64,000 nt of DNA from assembly GCF_017744695.1 (NCBI RefSeq), contig NZ_JAGIAS010000013.1, positions 1 through 64,000 on the forward strand, read 5' to 3'. The stretch comes from Dyadobacter sp. Its GTDB lineage: Bacteria > Bacteroidota > Bacteroidia > Cytophagales > Spirosomataceae. The notes beneath the pieces are model-generated. The model was not told where the DNA came from, did not search any database, and saw only the letters and a program-made list of their open reading frames with translations. The translations under genes were made by a program, and so were the position numbers. Shown one piece after another: positions 1 to 8,382 of the stretch. Each line of letters begins with the position of its first letter. The stretch's first letter is position 1.

Positions 1-175
1 CATAACCAGCTGATAAAGAAATTAATATCCTAAGAAAAAAATTGAAAGGTTTTTCACCTTTAACTTTTCCCTTGTTTCAAGTGGCGCAAAACCGATTCCA
101 GCGCATCCAACTTTTCCATTTATTAATACAATACTAACCTACCATGCATTACCAGCCCCACCGCCGGAAAACGAA

Positions 176-206
176 AGAGGTGCCCGACCTACGGTCAGAC
201 ACCTCT
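176..206 (-). terminator. Candidate terminator of nrdA
   Basis: An imperfect stem of 14 positions (arms 176-189 and 193-206, loop TAC, two mismatches) lies 25 bases past the nrdA stop. In the minus direction it is followed by a T-rich tail interrupted by CG. It is a plausible rho-independent terminator with a weak U-tract. Nothing else is recognisable in the first 230 bases. Confidence 0.5.
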
Positions 207-230
207 TCATTATTGTGATTTTAACCTTGA

Positions 231-2681
231 TTACGATCCACAAGCCTCGCATCCTTCCGGATCATCGAGGGAGCACTGCATATCGGAGCGATTATCGCGC
301 GGTACGACTGGCTTAGCGTGCTCTTCTGCGTATTGCACGTAGTTGAGCTCCTTTTCGGCCACCACGGCAGTTGCAGGTTCGAGTTGCGGCTCGGCCTGTT
401 TGCTGACGGTGAACTGTACCGGATCGGAAGCCGCACGGGTACGCAGGTAGTACATACCGGTTTTGAGGCCCTTTTTCCATGCATAGAAGTGCATCGAGGT
501 CAGCTTTCCGAAGTTCGCCTCTTCCATGAAGATGTTCAGCGATTGCGACTGGCAAATGTATGCCCCGCGATCGGCCGACATGTCGAGCAGGCTGCGCTGC
601 TTGATCTCCCATGCCGTTTTATACAGATCCTTGATATTTTGCGGGATATTCGGAATCGCCTGAACCGATCCGCTGGCGCGAACGAGGTTATTTTTCATCT
701 CCTCACTCCACAAGCCAAGTCTTACAAGATCTTTGAGCAGATATTTGTTCACCACCACGAATTCACCCGACAATACCCTTCTTACATATATATTGGAAGT
801 GAATGGCTCGAAGCATTCATTGTTACCGAGGATCTGGCTGGTAGATGCGGTCGGCATCGGTGCAAGCAGCAATGAGTTGCGGACGCCATTTTGTACCACT
901 TCTTTCCGGAGCTTCTCCCAGTTCCAGCGCTTGCTTTCCGGCGTAACACCCCACATGTCGAATTGGAATGTTCCTTTCGAGATCGGGCTGCCTGCCCAGG
1001 ATTCGTATGGGCCGTGCTGCATGGCGAGCTCCATCGAAGCCTCCATCGATCCGAAATAGATCGTTTCGAAAATGTCTTTGTTCAGCTGGCGCGCCTCGTC
1101 GGAGTCGAATGGCATGCGCATCATACAAAATGCATCGGCCAAGCCTTGTACGCCAATACCGATCGGACGGTGACGCTTGTTGCTCTTTTCGGCTTCGGGA
1201 ACCGGATAGAAGTTCAGGTCGATAATCTTGTTCAGGTTGCGCGTTACCACTTTGGTGATTTCGTACAACTTCTGGTGATCGAAACGCATGAAGCCATCGG
1301 TCCCCTGCTCCACGAACTTGGGCAATGCAATAGATGCAAGGTTGCAAACGGCCACTTCATCCGGCGCCGTGTACTCGATGATTTCGGTACAAAGGTTCGA
1401 TGATTTAATGGTACCCAGGTTCTGCTGGTTGGACTTGCTGTTCGCATGGTCCTTATACAACATATATGGAGTACCTGTCTCGATCTGCGATTCCATGATC
1501 GCAAACCAGAGATCTTGCGCCTTGATGGTTTTGCGTGCGCGGCCTTCGCGCTCGTATTGTTCATACAGTTTTTCGAACTCCTCGCTGTGCGTATCCGCCA
1601 GTCCCGGGCATTCGTGCGGGCAGAAGAGCGACCAGGTATCGTTTGCCTCAACGCGCTTCATGAATAAATCCGGAATCCACAATGCATAGAAAAGGTCGCG
1701 TGCGCGCTGCTCTTCTTTCCCGTGGTTCTTTTTCAGATCGAGGAAATCGAAGATATCCGAATGCCATGGTTCTATATATATGGCAAAAGAACCTTTGCGC
1801 TTACCGCCTCCCTGATCCACGTAACGCGCCGTATCGTTGAACACGCGGAGCATCGGCACGATACCGTTCGATTGTCCATTGGTTCCTTTAATATAAGTAC
1901 CCGTCGCGCGGACGTCGTGAATGCTCAAACCGATACCACCGGCCGACTGCGAAATCAATGCGCAGTTTTTGAGGGTATCATAAATACCATTGATGCTGTC
2001 CTCCTTCATCGTCAACAGGAAGCACGACGACATTTGCGGCTTCGGCGTACCTGCATTGAACAAGGTAGGTGTAGCATGGGTAAACCATTTCTCCGACAGC
2101 AAATGGTAGGTTTCAATCGCCGCCTGCACGTCCTCCTGGTGGATTCCGATGGCTACACGCATGAGCATGTGTTGCGGGCGCTCGACAATTTTCCCTTCAA
2201 CTTTCAGTAAATACGACTTTTCGAGGGTTTTATAGCCGAAATAATCGTAGGAGTAATCGCGGTCATATATAATAGTAGAGTCGAGCAGCGATGCATGCTG
2301 GCGAATCACCTCGTAAACCTCCTTGGAGATCAGCGACGCATTTTCGCCTGTTTTGGAATCTATATATGTATAAAGACGCTTCATTGTAGCCGAAAACGAC
2401 TTCAATGTGTTCTTATGGAGATTTGAGATAGCAACGCGGGCAGCCAGGATTGCATAATCGGGGTGCTTGGTGGTCATGGAAGCTGCGGTTTCGGCAGCGA
2501 GGTTATCCAGCTCGGCGGTGGTAACGCCATCGTAAATGCCGGAAACAACCTTCTTGGCTACTTCCACGGGCTGAACATAAGCTGCGTCCAGGCCGTAGCT
2601 CAGTTTCTCTATGCGGGCAGTCACCTTGTCGAACTTCACGGATTCGCGGCGACCATCACGCTTTATGACATACATAGACAT
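231..2681 (-). CDS. nrdA: Ribonucleoside-diphosphate reductase, alpha (large) subunit, class Ia
   Basis: This 816-residue protein reduces ribonucleoside diphosphates to deoxyribonucleotides in the cytoplasm, using the tyrosyl radical of NrdB. An ATP-cone allosteric domain fills residues 1-90. The catalytic barrel shows all the key residues. C220 (SSCFLLT) and C446 (VCNLAS) form the redox cysteine pair, and N429-x-C431-x-E433 (NLCTE) carries the thiyl-radical cysteine. The GNNECFEPFTSN loop is also present. The C-terminus ends GCEACGS, the swinging CxxC that receives electrons from thioredoxin or glutaredoxin. Length and layout match the eukaryote-like class Ia enzymes common in Bacteroidota. 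Unusually for a gene that is often paired, nrdB is 30 kb away on the other strand. The gene is monocistronic with a hairpin at its 3' end, and no clear NrdR box was found upstream. Confidence 0.97.
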   Translation of the reverse strand: MSMYVIKRDGRRESVKFDKVTARIEKLSYGLDAAYVQPVEVAKKVVSGIYDGVTTAELDNLAAETAASMTTKHPDYAILAARVAISNLHKNTLKSFSATMKRLYTYIDSKTGENASLISKEVYEVIRQHASLLDSTIIYDRDYSYDYFGYKTLEKSYLLKVEGKIVERPQHMLMRVAIGIHQEDVQAAIETYHLLSEKWFTHATPTLFNAGTPKPQMSSCFLLTMKEDSINGIYDTLKNCALISQSAGGIGLSIHDVRATGTYIKGTNGQSNGIVPMLRVFNDTARYVDQGGGKRKGSFAIYIEPWHSDIFDFLDLKKNHGKEEQRARDLFYALWIPDLFMKRVEANDTWSLFCPHECPGLADTHSEEFEKLYEQYEREGRARKTIKAQDLWFAIMESQIETGTPYMLYKDHANSKSNQQNLGTIKSSNLCTEIIEYTAPDEVAVCNLASIALPKFVEQGTDGFMRFDHQKLYEITKVVTRNLNKIIDLNFYPVPEAEKSNKRHRPIGIGVQGLADAFCMMRMPFDSDEARQLNKDIFETIYFGSMEASMELAMQHGPYESWAGSPISKGTFQFDMWGVTPESKRWNWEKLRKEVVQNGVRNSLLLAPMPTASTSQILGNNECFEPFTSNIYVRRVLSGEFVVVNKYLLKDLVRLGLWSEEMKNNLVRASGSVQAIPNIPQNIKDLYKTAWEIKQRSLLDMSADRGAYICQSQSLNIFMEEANFGKLTSMHFYAWKKGLKTGMYYLRTRAASDPVQFTVSKQAEPQLEPATAVVAEKELNYVQYAEEHAKPVVPRDNRSDMQCSLDDPEGCEACGS

Positions 2682-3115
2682 AAGTAATGTGGTGTTTGAT
2701 AGAACGTTAGTGATGTATATTCTTGGAAGATCAGTCGGAGGATGACTTGAAAAATCTCTTGAAATAACACTAAAGAAATCAGATTAGCAATCAGGATTTC
2801 TCTACAAAATCGTGCCTTATCAGCATAGTCCAAATTACTAAATTGTTAAGAAACTAATAACTAGTTATTTACGGAAAGCTTACACTAAATTGTTTCAAAG
2901 AAAAAATTTTCAGAAAAATGCATTTCAATTTTTGCAAACTTTTTCCAGGAAAAATTTCAGGCAAAGAAAGGTTGATTTGACAATAATTGCTGTTAATCAA
3001 TGATTTAGCATTGATTATATTATTTATAATAATTCTAAACTTGTGAACTTTACACAACATAACCTATTTCGTTTCAACACAAAATATCAATCAATAGCCA
3101 TAAAAACTCAAACAT
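2682..3115. other. 434-base AT-rich divergent intergenic region
   Basis: This region separates nrdA (minus) from the TIM-barrel isomerase gene (plus) and must hold both promoters. No perfect TAnnTTTG box is visible in either direction. The nearest matches are TAAACTTG (about 3036) for the plus gene and a GTAATTTG-like element (about 2830) for nrdA. No small ORF, RNA or repeat was recognised. Confidence 0.5.
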
Positions 3116-4027
3116 ATGAGCACAATTATCGAACAAGCCGATCGCCGGACATTCCTCAAAACGACTTCCGGAATGGTAGCAGGCCTCGCCCTGGGCGGAT
3201 CACTCACCGAAGCCATGGCCAAAGCGGCTGAAAGCAAGGCTTACAGCATTCCACTGGGCGTGTACGCCGCGTACGACAAAGCCGATTTTTTACGCAAATC
3301 GGGGTGTGCATATATTGAAGAATCCGTAGCAGGCTTCCTGATTCCAGAAGGCGGCGATGCGGGTTACGAAAAGAACCTTCAGCAACTCAAAAGCGAGCAT
3401 TTCCCGATTAAATCCTACGTGATCCTGTTGCCCGCAAGCCTGAAGACACTTGGCCCGGACGCGAACCACGAAGCGATCCTTCAAAGAACCGAGACCGTTT
3501 TGAAGCGCGCCAAAGAATGCGGCTCCCAATTTGTCGTATTCGGAAGCGGTGCTTCAAGAATCATACCCGACGGCTTTGATAAAGCCAAAGCAAAGGCACA
3601 GCACATTGAATTAACCCAAAAAATGGCCCCGCTGGCCGAGAAATATGGGGTTACCATCGCCGTAGAGCCCCTGAACCGCGGGGAAACCAACTTCATTAAC
3701 AGTCTGGCCGAAGGAGTCGAGATCGTGGATGCCGTGAAAAGCCCGCGCGTGAAACTGCTTTGCGATATATATCATATGCTAAAAGAAGATGAGCCGGCTA
3801 CCGAGATCATTAAATATGGTAAGCACATCGTGCATTGCCACATTGCGGAAAAGGAAAAACGGACGCCGCCGGGTGTGAAGGGCGACGATTTCAGGGCCTA
3901 CCTGGGCGCATTGAAAAAAATCGGGTATAAAGGCGGACTTTCGATCGAATGCTTCGTGTACACCGATTTCGAGAAGGAGGCGAAACGCGGTGTAGAGGTG
4001 CTCAAACAGCAACTCAGTGAAGTCTAG
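3116..4027 (+). CDS. Tat-exported sugar phosphate isomerase/epimerase-like TIM-barrel protein
   Basis: The protein has 303 residues. It begins with a twin-arginine type leader (RRTFLK at 10-15, then a hydrophobic stretch to about residue 36), so export to the periplasm is predicted. The rest is an AP-endonuclease-2/xylose-isomerase-like barrel (Pfam AP_endonuc_2). Candidate metal ligands are E184 (AVEPLNR), D217 and H220 (CDIYHM), H242 (VHCHIAE) and E278 (SIEC), the pattern of hydroxypyruvate isomerase and sugar epimerase relatives. The substrate cannot be read from the sequence. Many Cytophagales carry numerous such exported paralogues, thought to act on sugars or inositols. The gene stands alone, facing away from nrdA, and its start ATG is followed directly by the Tat leader. 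Family assignment is firm; specific function is unknown. Confidence 0.85.
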   Translation: MSTIIEQADRRTFLKTTSGMVAGLALGGSLTEAMAKAAESKAYSIPLGVYAAYDKADFLRKSGCAYIEESVAGFLIPEGGDAGYEKNLQQLKSEHFPIKSYVILLPASLKTLGPDANHEAILQRTETVLKRAKECGSQFVVFGSGASRIIPDGFDKAKAKAQHIELTQKMAPLAEKYGVTIAVEPLNRGETNFINSLAEGVEIVDAVKSPRVKLLCDIYHMLKEDEPATEIIKYGKHIVHCHIAEKEKRTPPGVKGDDFRAYLGALKKIGYKGGLSIECFVYTDFEKEAKRGVEVLKQQLSEV

Positions 4028-4081
4028 CAGGTTAATTTTAGGTGTATTGTATTAATATTAAAAAAGATAGCGCTCCGATAC

Positions 4082-4112
4082 TTGATTTACAAATCAGGAT
4101 TTTTTACTTTTG
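4082..4112 (+). promoter_or_regulatory. Bacteroidota-type promoter for rpmE
   Basis: TTG at 4082-4084 is followed after 20 bases by TACTTTTG at 4105-4112, a full match to the Bacteroidota -7 box TAnnTTTG with proper -33 spacing. Transcription would start near 4119, giving a leader of about 40 bases before the L31 start codon. Confidence 0.6.
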
Positions 4113-4157
4113 CAATCCTTTTGGAAATCGTATAGAAACAAATAATACCATATACCA

Positions 4158-4400
4158 ATGAAAAAAGATATTCATCCCAACTATAGAGAGGTAGTTTTCT
4201 GGGATCTATCAAGCGACTTTAAATTCATTACTCGCTCAACCATAGACACTAACGAGACTATCACCTGGGAAGACGGCAAAACCTACCCTGTGTACAAAGT
4301 CGAGGTGTCTTCTCAGTCACACCCTTTCTACACTGGTAAAAACGTACTGGTTGACACAGCTGGTCGCGTTGACAAGTTCAGAAAGCGTTACGGAAAATAA
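4158..4400 (+). CDS. rpmE2: 50S ribosomal protein L31, type B (zinc-free)
   Basis: This 80-residue protein is a component of the large ribosomal subunit that also bridges to the small subunit. The start is MKKDIHPNY and the core motif SQSHPFYTGK is typical of L31. There is no cysteine, so the CxxC zinc site of type A L31 is absent and this is the C-minus form. It has its own promoter and a strong terminator (4461-4503), so it is expressed alone. In organisms with both forms the C-minus paralogue is often zinc-regulated. Whether a zinc-containing copy exists here cannot be seen, and no Zur-like palindrome was recognised upstream. Confidence 0.95.
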   Translation: MKKDIHPNYREVVFWDLSSDFKFITRSTIDTNETITWEDGKTYPVYKVEVSSQSHPFYTGKNVLVDTAGRVDKFRKRYGK

Positions 4401-4460
4401 GCAACGCATTGGCTTTTTCCGGTGTGGTCGAACACATCAGGAGAATGAAAAAATACGACG

Positions 4461-4503
4461 GCAGTCTCCCGACAAATATGTCCGGGAGACTGCTTCTTTT
4501 TTT
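4461..4503 (+). terminator. Strong intrinsic terminator after rpmE
   Basis: The perfect 11-base arms (4461-4471 and 4483-4493, GCAGTCTCCCG and its complement) are followed by TTCTTTTTTTT. This is a textbook rho-independent terminator. Confidence 0.9.
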
Positions 4504-4554
4504 GCCGTAACCAATAAAATGCCCGAACTTTGGCGTGCACATACGTTTTAATAT

Positions 4555-5739
4555 ATGCCCCAGACCATTCTGTTCGACGATCCCAAGATTAGAATCCAGC
4601 TTTTACCTTTTACATATACAAGACCAGTCGCCGGCATCCGGTGCGGCATTCACACACTGGCCGAAAAATGGGCCGACAGATGCCACTCCACGGTCTCATT
4701 CCAAACGGAAGCCTATCTCGCCACCAAATACCCGGAACATGTTTCGGGGGACAATCTGTATATCAACGGCGCATTATGCCCCGACGATCACCTGACCGGC
4801 ATCGTCAAAGGCTTACCACACGGCACTGCACTTGTTTCCCAAAATGGGGAACTCCTCGCGGTGCGAACGCATTCTGCATGGAAAGCGTCGGATGGTACCA
4901 ATAGTCTTTCGGTAGTGGAATATGCGGAGCCCTTTACGATGATCCGGAATGTTTGGGACATTTTCGGGCAGAATGGGGCGCAAATCAAAATCGATTATGA
5001 ACGCATTGCCTCCCTTAGAAAATCAGCGGGGGTTACTGACCCGTTCACGCATTGCTACAAACCGGAGAATATATTTGTAGAAGAAGGCGCGGTGATCAAA
5101 GCTTCTATCCTGAATGCGGAGAACGGCCCCATTTACATTGGGAAAAATGCATTGGTCCAGGAAGGCTCGATGATCCAGGGACCATTTGCGATCGGTGAAA
5201 ACGGGGTACTGGCACAAGGAACGAAAATCCGGCCTAACACTACCGTCGGGCCGTTTTCCAAAGTCGGCGGCGAAGTAAGTAATTGCGTGGTTTTCGGGTA
5301 TAGCAACAAAGGACATGACGGTTACCTGGGCAATTCAGTTCTGGGAGAATGGTGTAACCTTGGCGCGAATACCAACAATTCGAATTTGAAAAACGACCAC
5401 ACGAATGTCAAGCTGTACAGCTATGCTACCAATATGCTGGCCGACACCGGCTTACTGTTCTGCGGACTGATGATGGGCGATTATTCCAAAGCCGGAATTT
5501 CGACCATGTTCAACACCGGGACGGTTGTCGGCGTAAGTGTGAATGTATTCGGAGCCGGATTCCAGAACAAGCATGTCCCATCCTTCACCTGGGGTGGCGC
5601 GGCTGAGGGATGCATGGAGTACCGCTTCGATAAGGCTGTGGCGGTCGCGAAAGATACGGTGAGCCGCCGCGGCGTCGCATTCGGGCAGACAGAGGAAGAT
5701 ATCATGCGTGCTATTTTTAAAAATACACGTGGTCAATAG
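4555..5739 (+). CDS. Putative sugar nucleotidyltransferase, GlmU-like left-handed beta-helix protein
   Basis: The protein has 394 residues. Residues 1 to about 150 form a divergent N-terminal domain without a clear nucleotidyltransferase GxG signature (start MPQTILFDDP). Residues about 160-385 are a hexapeptide-repeat left-handed beta helix of the GlmU/acyltransferase kind, with motifs such as IGKNALVQEG and IRPNTTVGPF. Bacteroidota carry a conserved protein of this type, annotated as putative sugar nucleotidyltransferase or GlmU family. It probably makes or modifies an activated sugar for the cell envelope, but the substrate is unknown. Its stop is 32 bases before holB, so the genes from here to rimK may form one transcription unit. 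The start ATG follows the upstream terminator by about 50 bases. Confidence 0.8.
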   Translation: MPQTILFDDPKIRIQLLPFTYTRPVAGIRCGIHTLAEKWADRCHSTVSFQTEAYLATKYPEHVSGDNLYINGALCPDDHLTGIVKGLPHGTALVSQNGELLAVRTHSAWKASDGTNSLSVVEYAEPFTMIRNVWDIFGQNGAQIKIDYERIASLRKSAGVTDPFTHCYKPENIFVEEGAVIKASILNAENGPIYIGKNALVQEGSMIQGPFAIGENGVLAQGTKIRPNTTVGPFSKVGGEVSNCVVFGYSNKGHDGYLGNSVLGEWCNLGANTNNSNLKNDHTNVKLYSYATNMLADTGLLFCGLMMGDYSKAGISTMFNTGTVVGVSVNVFGAGFQNKHVPSFTWGGAAEGCMEYRFDKAVAVAKDTVSRRGVAFGQTEEDIMRAIFKNTRGQ

Positions 5740-5771
5740 GCATTTTACCCATCCATTAATTGATTTAAATC

Positions 5772-6890
5772 GTGCTTTTCAGAGATATTCCGGGACTTGA
5801 CAATATCAAAGCGACATTGCGGCGCTCGGTCCGGAACAGCCATCTGGCCCACGCCCAGCTTTTCGATTATCCCACGGGCGGAGCGGGCCTCGCGATGGCG
5901 CTGGCATTCTCTACCTATATTAACTGTGAAAACAGAAGTGAGGAAGACGCTTGCGGCACCTGCGCATCGTGCGTGAAAATGAGCAAGCTGGTTCATCCCG
6001 ATTTTCATTTCATATTTCCCATTGCTGCTTCCAAAAAGGTAGATGGCAAAACCAGTGAGGCATTCCTGCCGCTTTGGCGCTCTTTTTTGCTGGAAAACCC
6101 CTACCGTGTCCTCCCCGACTGGCTCGACCATATCGGCGCCGACAATAAGCAGGGTAACATTTCGGTGGAAGAAGCACGCGGTATTTTGCGAAAATTATCC
6201 GTAAAAGCCTACGAAGGCGAATACAAAATCCTGCTGATCTGGAAAGCCGATATCATGAATGCGGCTTCGTCGAATGCGATTTTGAAAATCCTCGAAGAAC
6301 CACCTGAAAAAACATTGTTCCTTTTAGTAAGTGATCAGTCGGACAAATTGCTGACGACCATCATTTCCAGGACACAGCGCATTACGATTCCGGCATTCAC
6401 CGATTCCGAAATCAAGTTGCACCTGAAACAAGACGATGTAACCGACGCCGTAGCCAGCCAGATAGCGTTCCTGTCCGACGGGAACATGGCCGAGGCACTG
6501 AAACTCGTTCAGGAAGAGCAGGATGACCGCTCGACGTGGTTTGCCGACTGGATGCGATCATCCTATAAATTTGATGTCGCACATTTGGTCAAACTCGCCG
6601 ATAACTATGACGTAATGGCCAAGGAAAAACAAAAAGGCCTGCTCGAATACGCATTGCGGTTGTTCAGGGATATGCTCGTGTGGAGCCACGGCGCGGGCGA
6701 GCTTTTGCGTGTTCCGCAGGAAGAGCTTACTTTCGTGCAGAATTTTTCCAAAACCGTCAATTTTGAGTCACTGGAAAGGATGATCGGGGAAGTAAATACG
6801 GCCTATTACCATATCGAACGGAATGTACGGGCCAAAATGGTGTTTCTGGACCTGTCGCTGACGGTCGCCCAGTTTTTTCAGCGCAGATGA
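5772..6890 (+). CDS. holB: DNA polymerase III delta prime subunit
   Basis: The protein has 372 residues and is a clamp-loader subunit of the DNA polymerase III holoenzyme. The AAA+ domain is visible: HAQLF leads into a degenerate P-loop (PTGGAG, 34-39) without the GKS/GKT lysine, as expected for delta prime, which does not hydrolyse ATP. C52, C61, C64 and C67 form the four-cysteine zinc module shared with DnaX. NAILKILEEPP and IISRTQRI (sensor and SRC-like arginine-finger region) follow. Translation probably starts at GTG 5772, since there is no in-frame ATG near the N-terminus. The stop overlaps the next gene's start (ATGA at 6887-6890), so the two are translationally coupled. Confidence 0.93.
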   Translation: MLFRDIPGLDNIKATLRRSVRNSHLAHAQLFDYPTGGAGLAMALAFSTYINCENRSEEDACGTCASCVKMSKLVHPDFHFIFPIAASKKVDGKTSEAFLPLWRSFLLENPYRVLPDWLDHIGADNKQGNISVEEARGILRKLSVKAYEGEYKILLIWKADIMNAASSNAILKILEEPPEKTLFLLVSDQSDKLLTTIISRTQRITIPAFTDSEIKLHLKQDDVTDAVASQIAFLSDGNMAEALKLVQEEQDDRSTWFADWMRSSYKFDVAHLVKLADNYDVMAKEKQKGLLEYALRLFRDMLVWSHGAGELLRVPQEELTFVQNFSKTVNFESLERMIGEVNTAYYHIERNVRAKMVFLDLSLTVAQFFQRR

Positions 6891-7357
6891 AACGTCCGTT
6901 GGAAATTATCGGTGCGACCGAGATTGTGGATTTACCGGAGCTGGGCTGGCATCATGTGCCTGTGCGCGTGGATTCAGGCGCGGCAACGTCGGCTATCCAT
7001 TGTTCCCGCGTGAAACTGGTAGAGTCAGAAGGACGGCAAGAGCTCCACGTATACCTCGACACCAAGCGCGGAGCACCTCAGCATTTTTTTACAGTAACCG
7101 ATTTTAAAGAAACCGTGATCCGAAATTCCTTCGGGAAGGAGGAGAAACGGTTTGTGATTAAGACACCAATCAGGCTTTTCGGCCGGAAAATACGTACCGA
7201 ATTTACGCTGGCCAACCGGCGGAAAATGAGCTACCCCATACTACTCGGGCGAAAATTGCTTAAAAACAGGTTCATTGTGGATGTGTCCCAAAAGAATCTG
7301 TCGCAGGCAAGACATTCGCTGACACCAACTCGTTCCCAAAAACTACCTCAGAACTAA
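6887..7357 (+). CDS. RimK-associated ATP-dependent zinc protease family protein
   Basis: This 156-residue protein belongs to the family Pfam calls Zn_protease (PF05618). Despite the name it has a retropepsin-like fold: the motif DSGAATSA begins at D29 and a second motif PILLGRKLL lies in the C-terminal part. Relatives sit next to rimK in many genomes. They are proposed to process or regulate the polyglutamate tails that RimK adds to ribosomal protein S6, or to act on RimK itself. The gene overlaps the holB stop by four bases and rimK starts 52 bases downstream, so co-expression with rimK is very likely. The proteolytic activity is inferred from the family, not shown by the sequence. Confidence 0.85.
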   Translation: MKRPLEIIGATEIVDLPELGWHHVPVRVDSGAATSAIHCSRVKLVESEGRQELHVYLDTKRGAPQHFFTVTDFKETVIRNSFGKEEKRFVIKTPIRLFGRKIRTEFTLANRRKMSYPILLGRKLLKNRFIVDVSQKNLSQARHSLTPTRSQKLPQN

Positions 7358-7409
7358 ACCCGGGCTTCGCACGCAAAACCCGACCTCCATTTTTTCTAAA
7401 AACATTTTT

Positions 7410-8312
7410 ATGAAAATCGCCGTATTATCCACCAATCCGGACCTGTATTCAACCAGGCGTCTGGTGGAGGCAATCAAACAGAAGGGACACGAAGCGGTTG
7501 TAATCGACCACGTCAAATGCTTTGTTATGATCGAAGGCGGCAAGCCGACGGTCGTGTACAAAGGCAAGCCCGTTACCGGTATCGACGCCGTCATTCCCCG
7601 CATCGGTACGTCGGTGAATGCATTCGGCTGTGCGGTCGTACGTCAGCTTGAACTAATGAAGGTTTTCACCACCGTGAAATCGCAGGCTATCCTGCGCTCG
7701 CGCGACAAGCTGCGCAGCATGCAGGTGCTTGCAAAAGCCGGTATTGATATCCCGAAAACGGTTTTTGCCAAAAACCCCGCACAAGTCAACGAACTCATCC
7801 ATATGGTGGGCGGCCCGCCGGTAATCATCAAATTACTCGAAGGCACACAAGGCGTGGGCGTGGTTCTTGCCGAGACGATTAAAGCAGCCAAATCAACCAT
7901 TGAGGCATTCTATGGCCTGCGCGCCAATTTCCTGATCCAGGAATATGTGGCAGAGTCCAAAGGCGCCGACATCCGCGCCTTTGTGATCGGCAACAAAGTC
8001 ATCGCCGCCATGAAGCGCCAGGGCGCCGAAGGCGATTTTCGTTCCAACCTCCACCGTGGCGGTTCAGGCTGCATGATCGAACTTTCGCCCGAAGAAGAGC
8101 ACACGGCGATTGCGGCGGCAAAAGCACTGGGTGTAAAGATCGCCGGAGTGGATATGCTGCAATCCGAGCGCGGACCATTGGTGATGGAAGTCAATTCATC
8201 TCCGGGCTTGCGTGGCATCGAGGAAGTAAGCGGCATCGACATTGCGTCGCTGGTCGTGTCCTACATTGAAGACAAGATTGTGACCGACGAGGGAGATACG
8301 GTTGGGGTTTAG
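7410..8312 (+). CDS. rimK: Ribosomal protein S6--L-glutamate ligase RimK
   Basis: The protein has 300 residues. It is an ATP-grasp ligase that adds glutamate residues to the C-terminus of ribosomal protein S6 in the cytoplasm. Visible parts are an N-terminal pre-ATP-grasp domain (residues 1-100, with PRIGTSVN), the ATP-binding core (IIKLLEGTQGVGV) and the C-terminal metal-binding motif MEVNSSPGLRGIE, all typical of RimK. Length matches the E. coli enzyme. The upstream protease-family gene makes this a likely writer and trimmer pair. Some RimK homologues act on other acceptors (for example coenzyme F420), but the neighbourhood and length favour S6 modification. A block of 8-base tandem repeats begins nine bases after the stop. 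Confidence 0.93.
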   Translation: MKIAVLSTNPDLYSTRRLVEAIKQKGHEAVVIDHVKCFVMIEGGKPTVVYKGKPVTGIDAVIPRIGTSVNAFGCAVVRQLELMKVFTTVKSQAILRSRDKLRSMQVLAKAGIDIPKTVFAKNPAQVNELIHMVGGPPVIIKLLEGTQGVGVVLAETIKAAKSTIEAFYGLRANFLIQEYVAESKGADIRAFVIGNKVIAAMKRQGAEGDFRSNLHRGGSGCMIELSPEEEHTAIAAAKALGVKIAGVDMLQSERGPLVMEVNSSPGLRGIEEVSGIDIASLVVSYIEDKIVTDEGDTVGV

Positions 8313-8320
8313 TTTAATTT

Positions 8321-8352
8321 TGAATGAGTGAATGATTGAATGAGTGAATGAG
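8321..8352. repeat. Tandem 8-base repeat, four units of TGAATGAK
   Basis: The 32 bases read as four exact-length units TGAATGAG, TGAATGAT, TGAATGAG, TGAATGAG between rimK (plus) and the DUF2652 gene (minus). Similar units recur at 44812-44859 and, inverted, at 44949-45000. Confidence 0.9.
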
Positions 8353-8382
8353 GTTTGAGAAATGGTTGGGGGGATTAATGGG

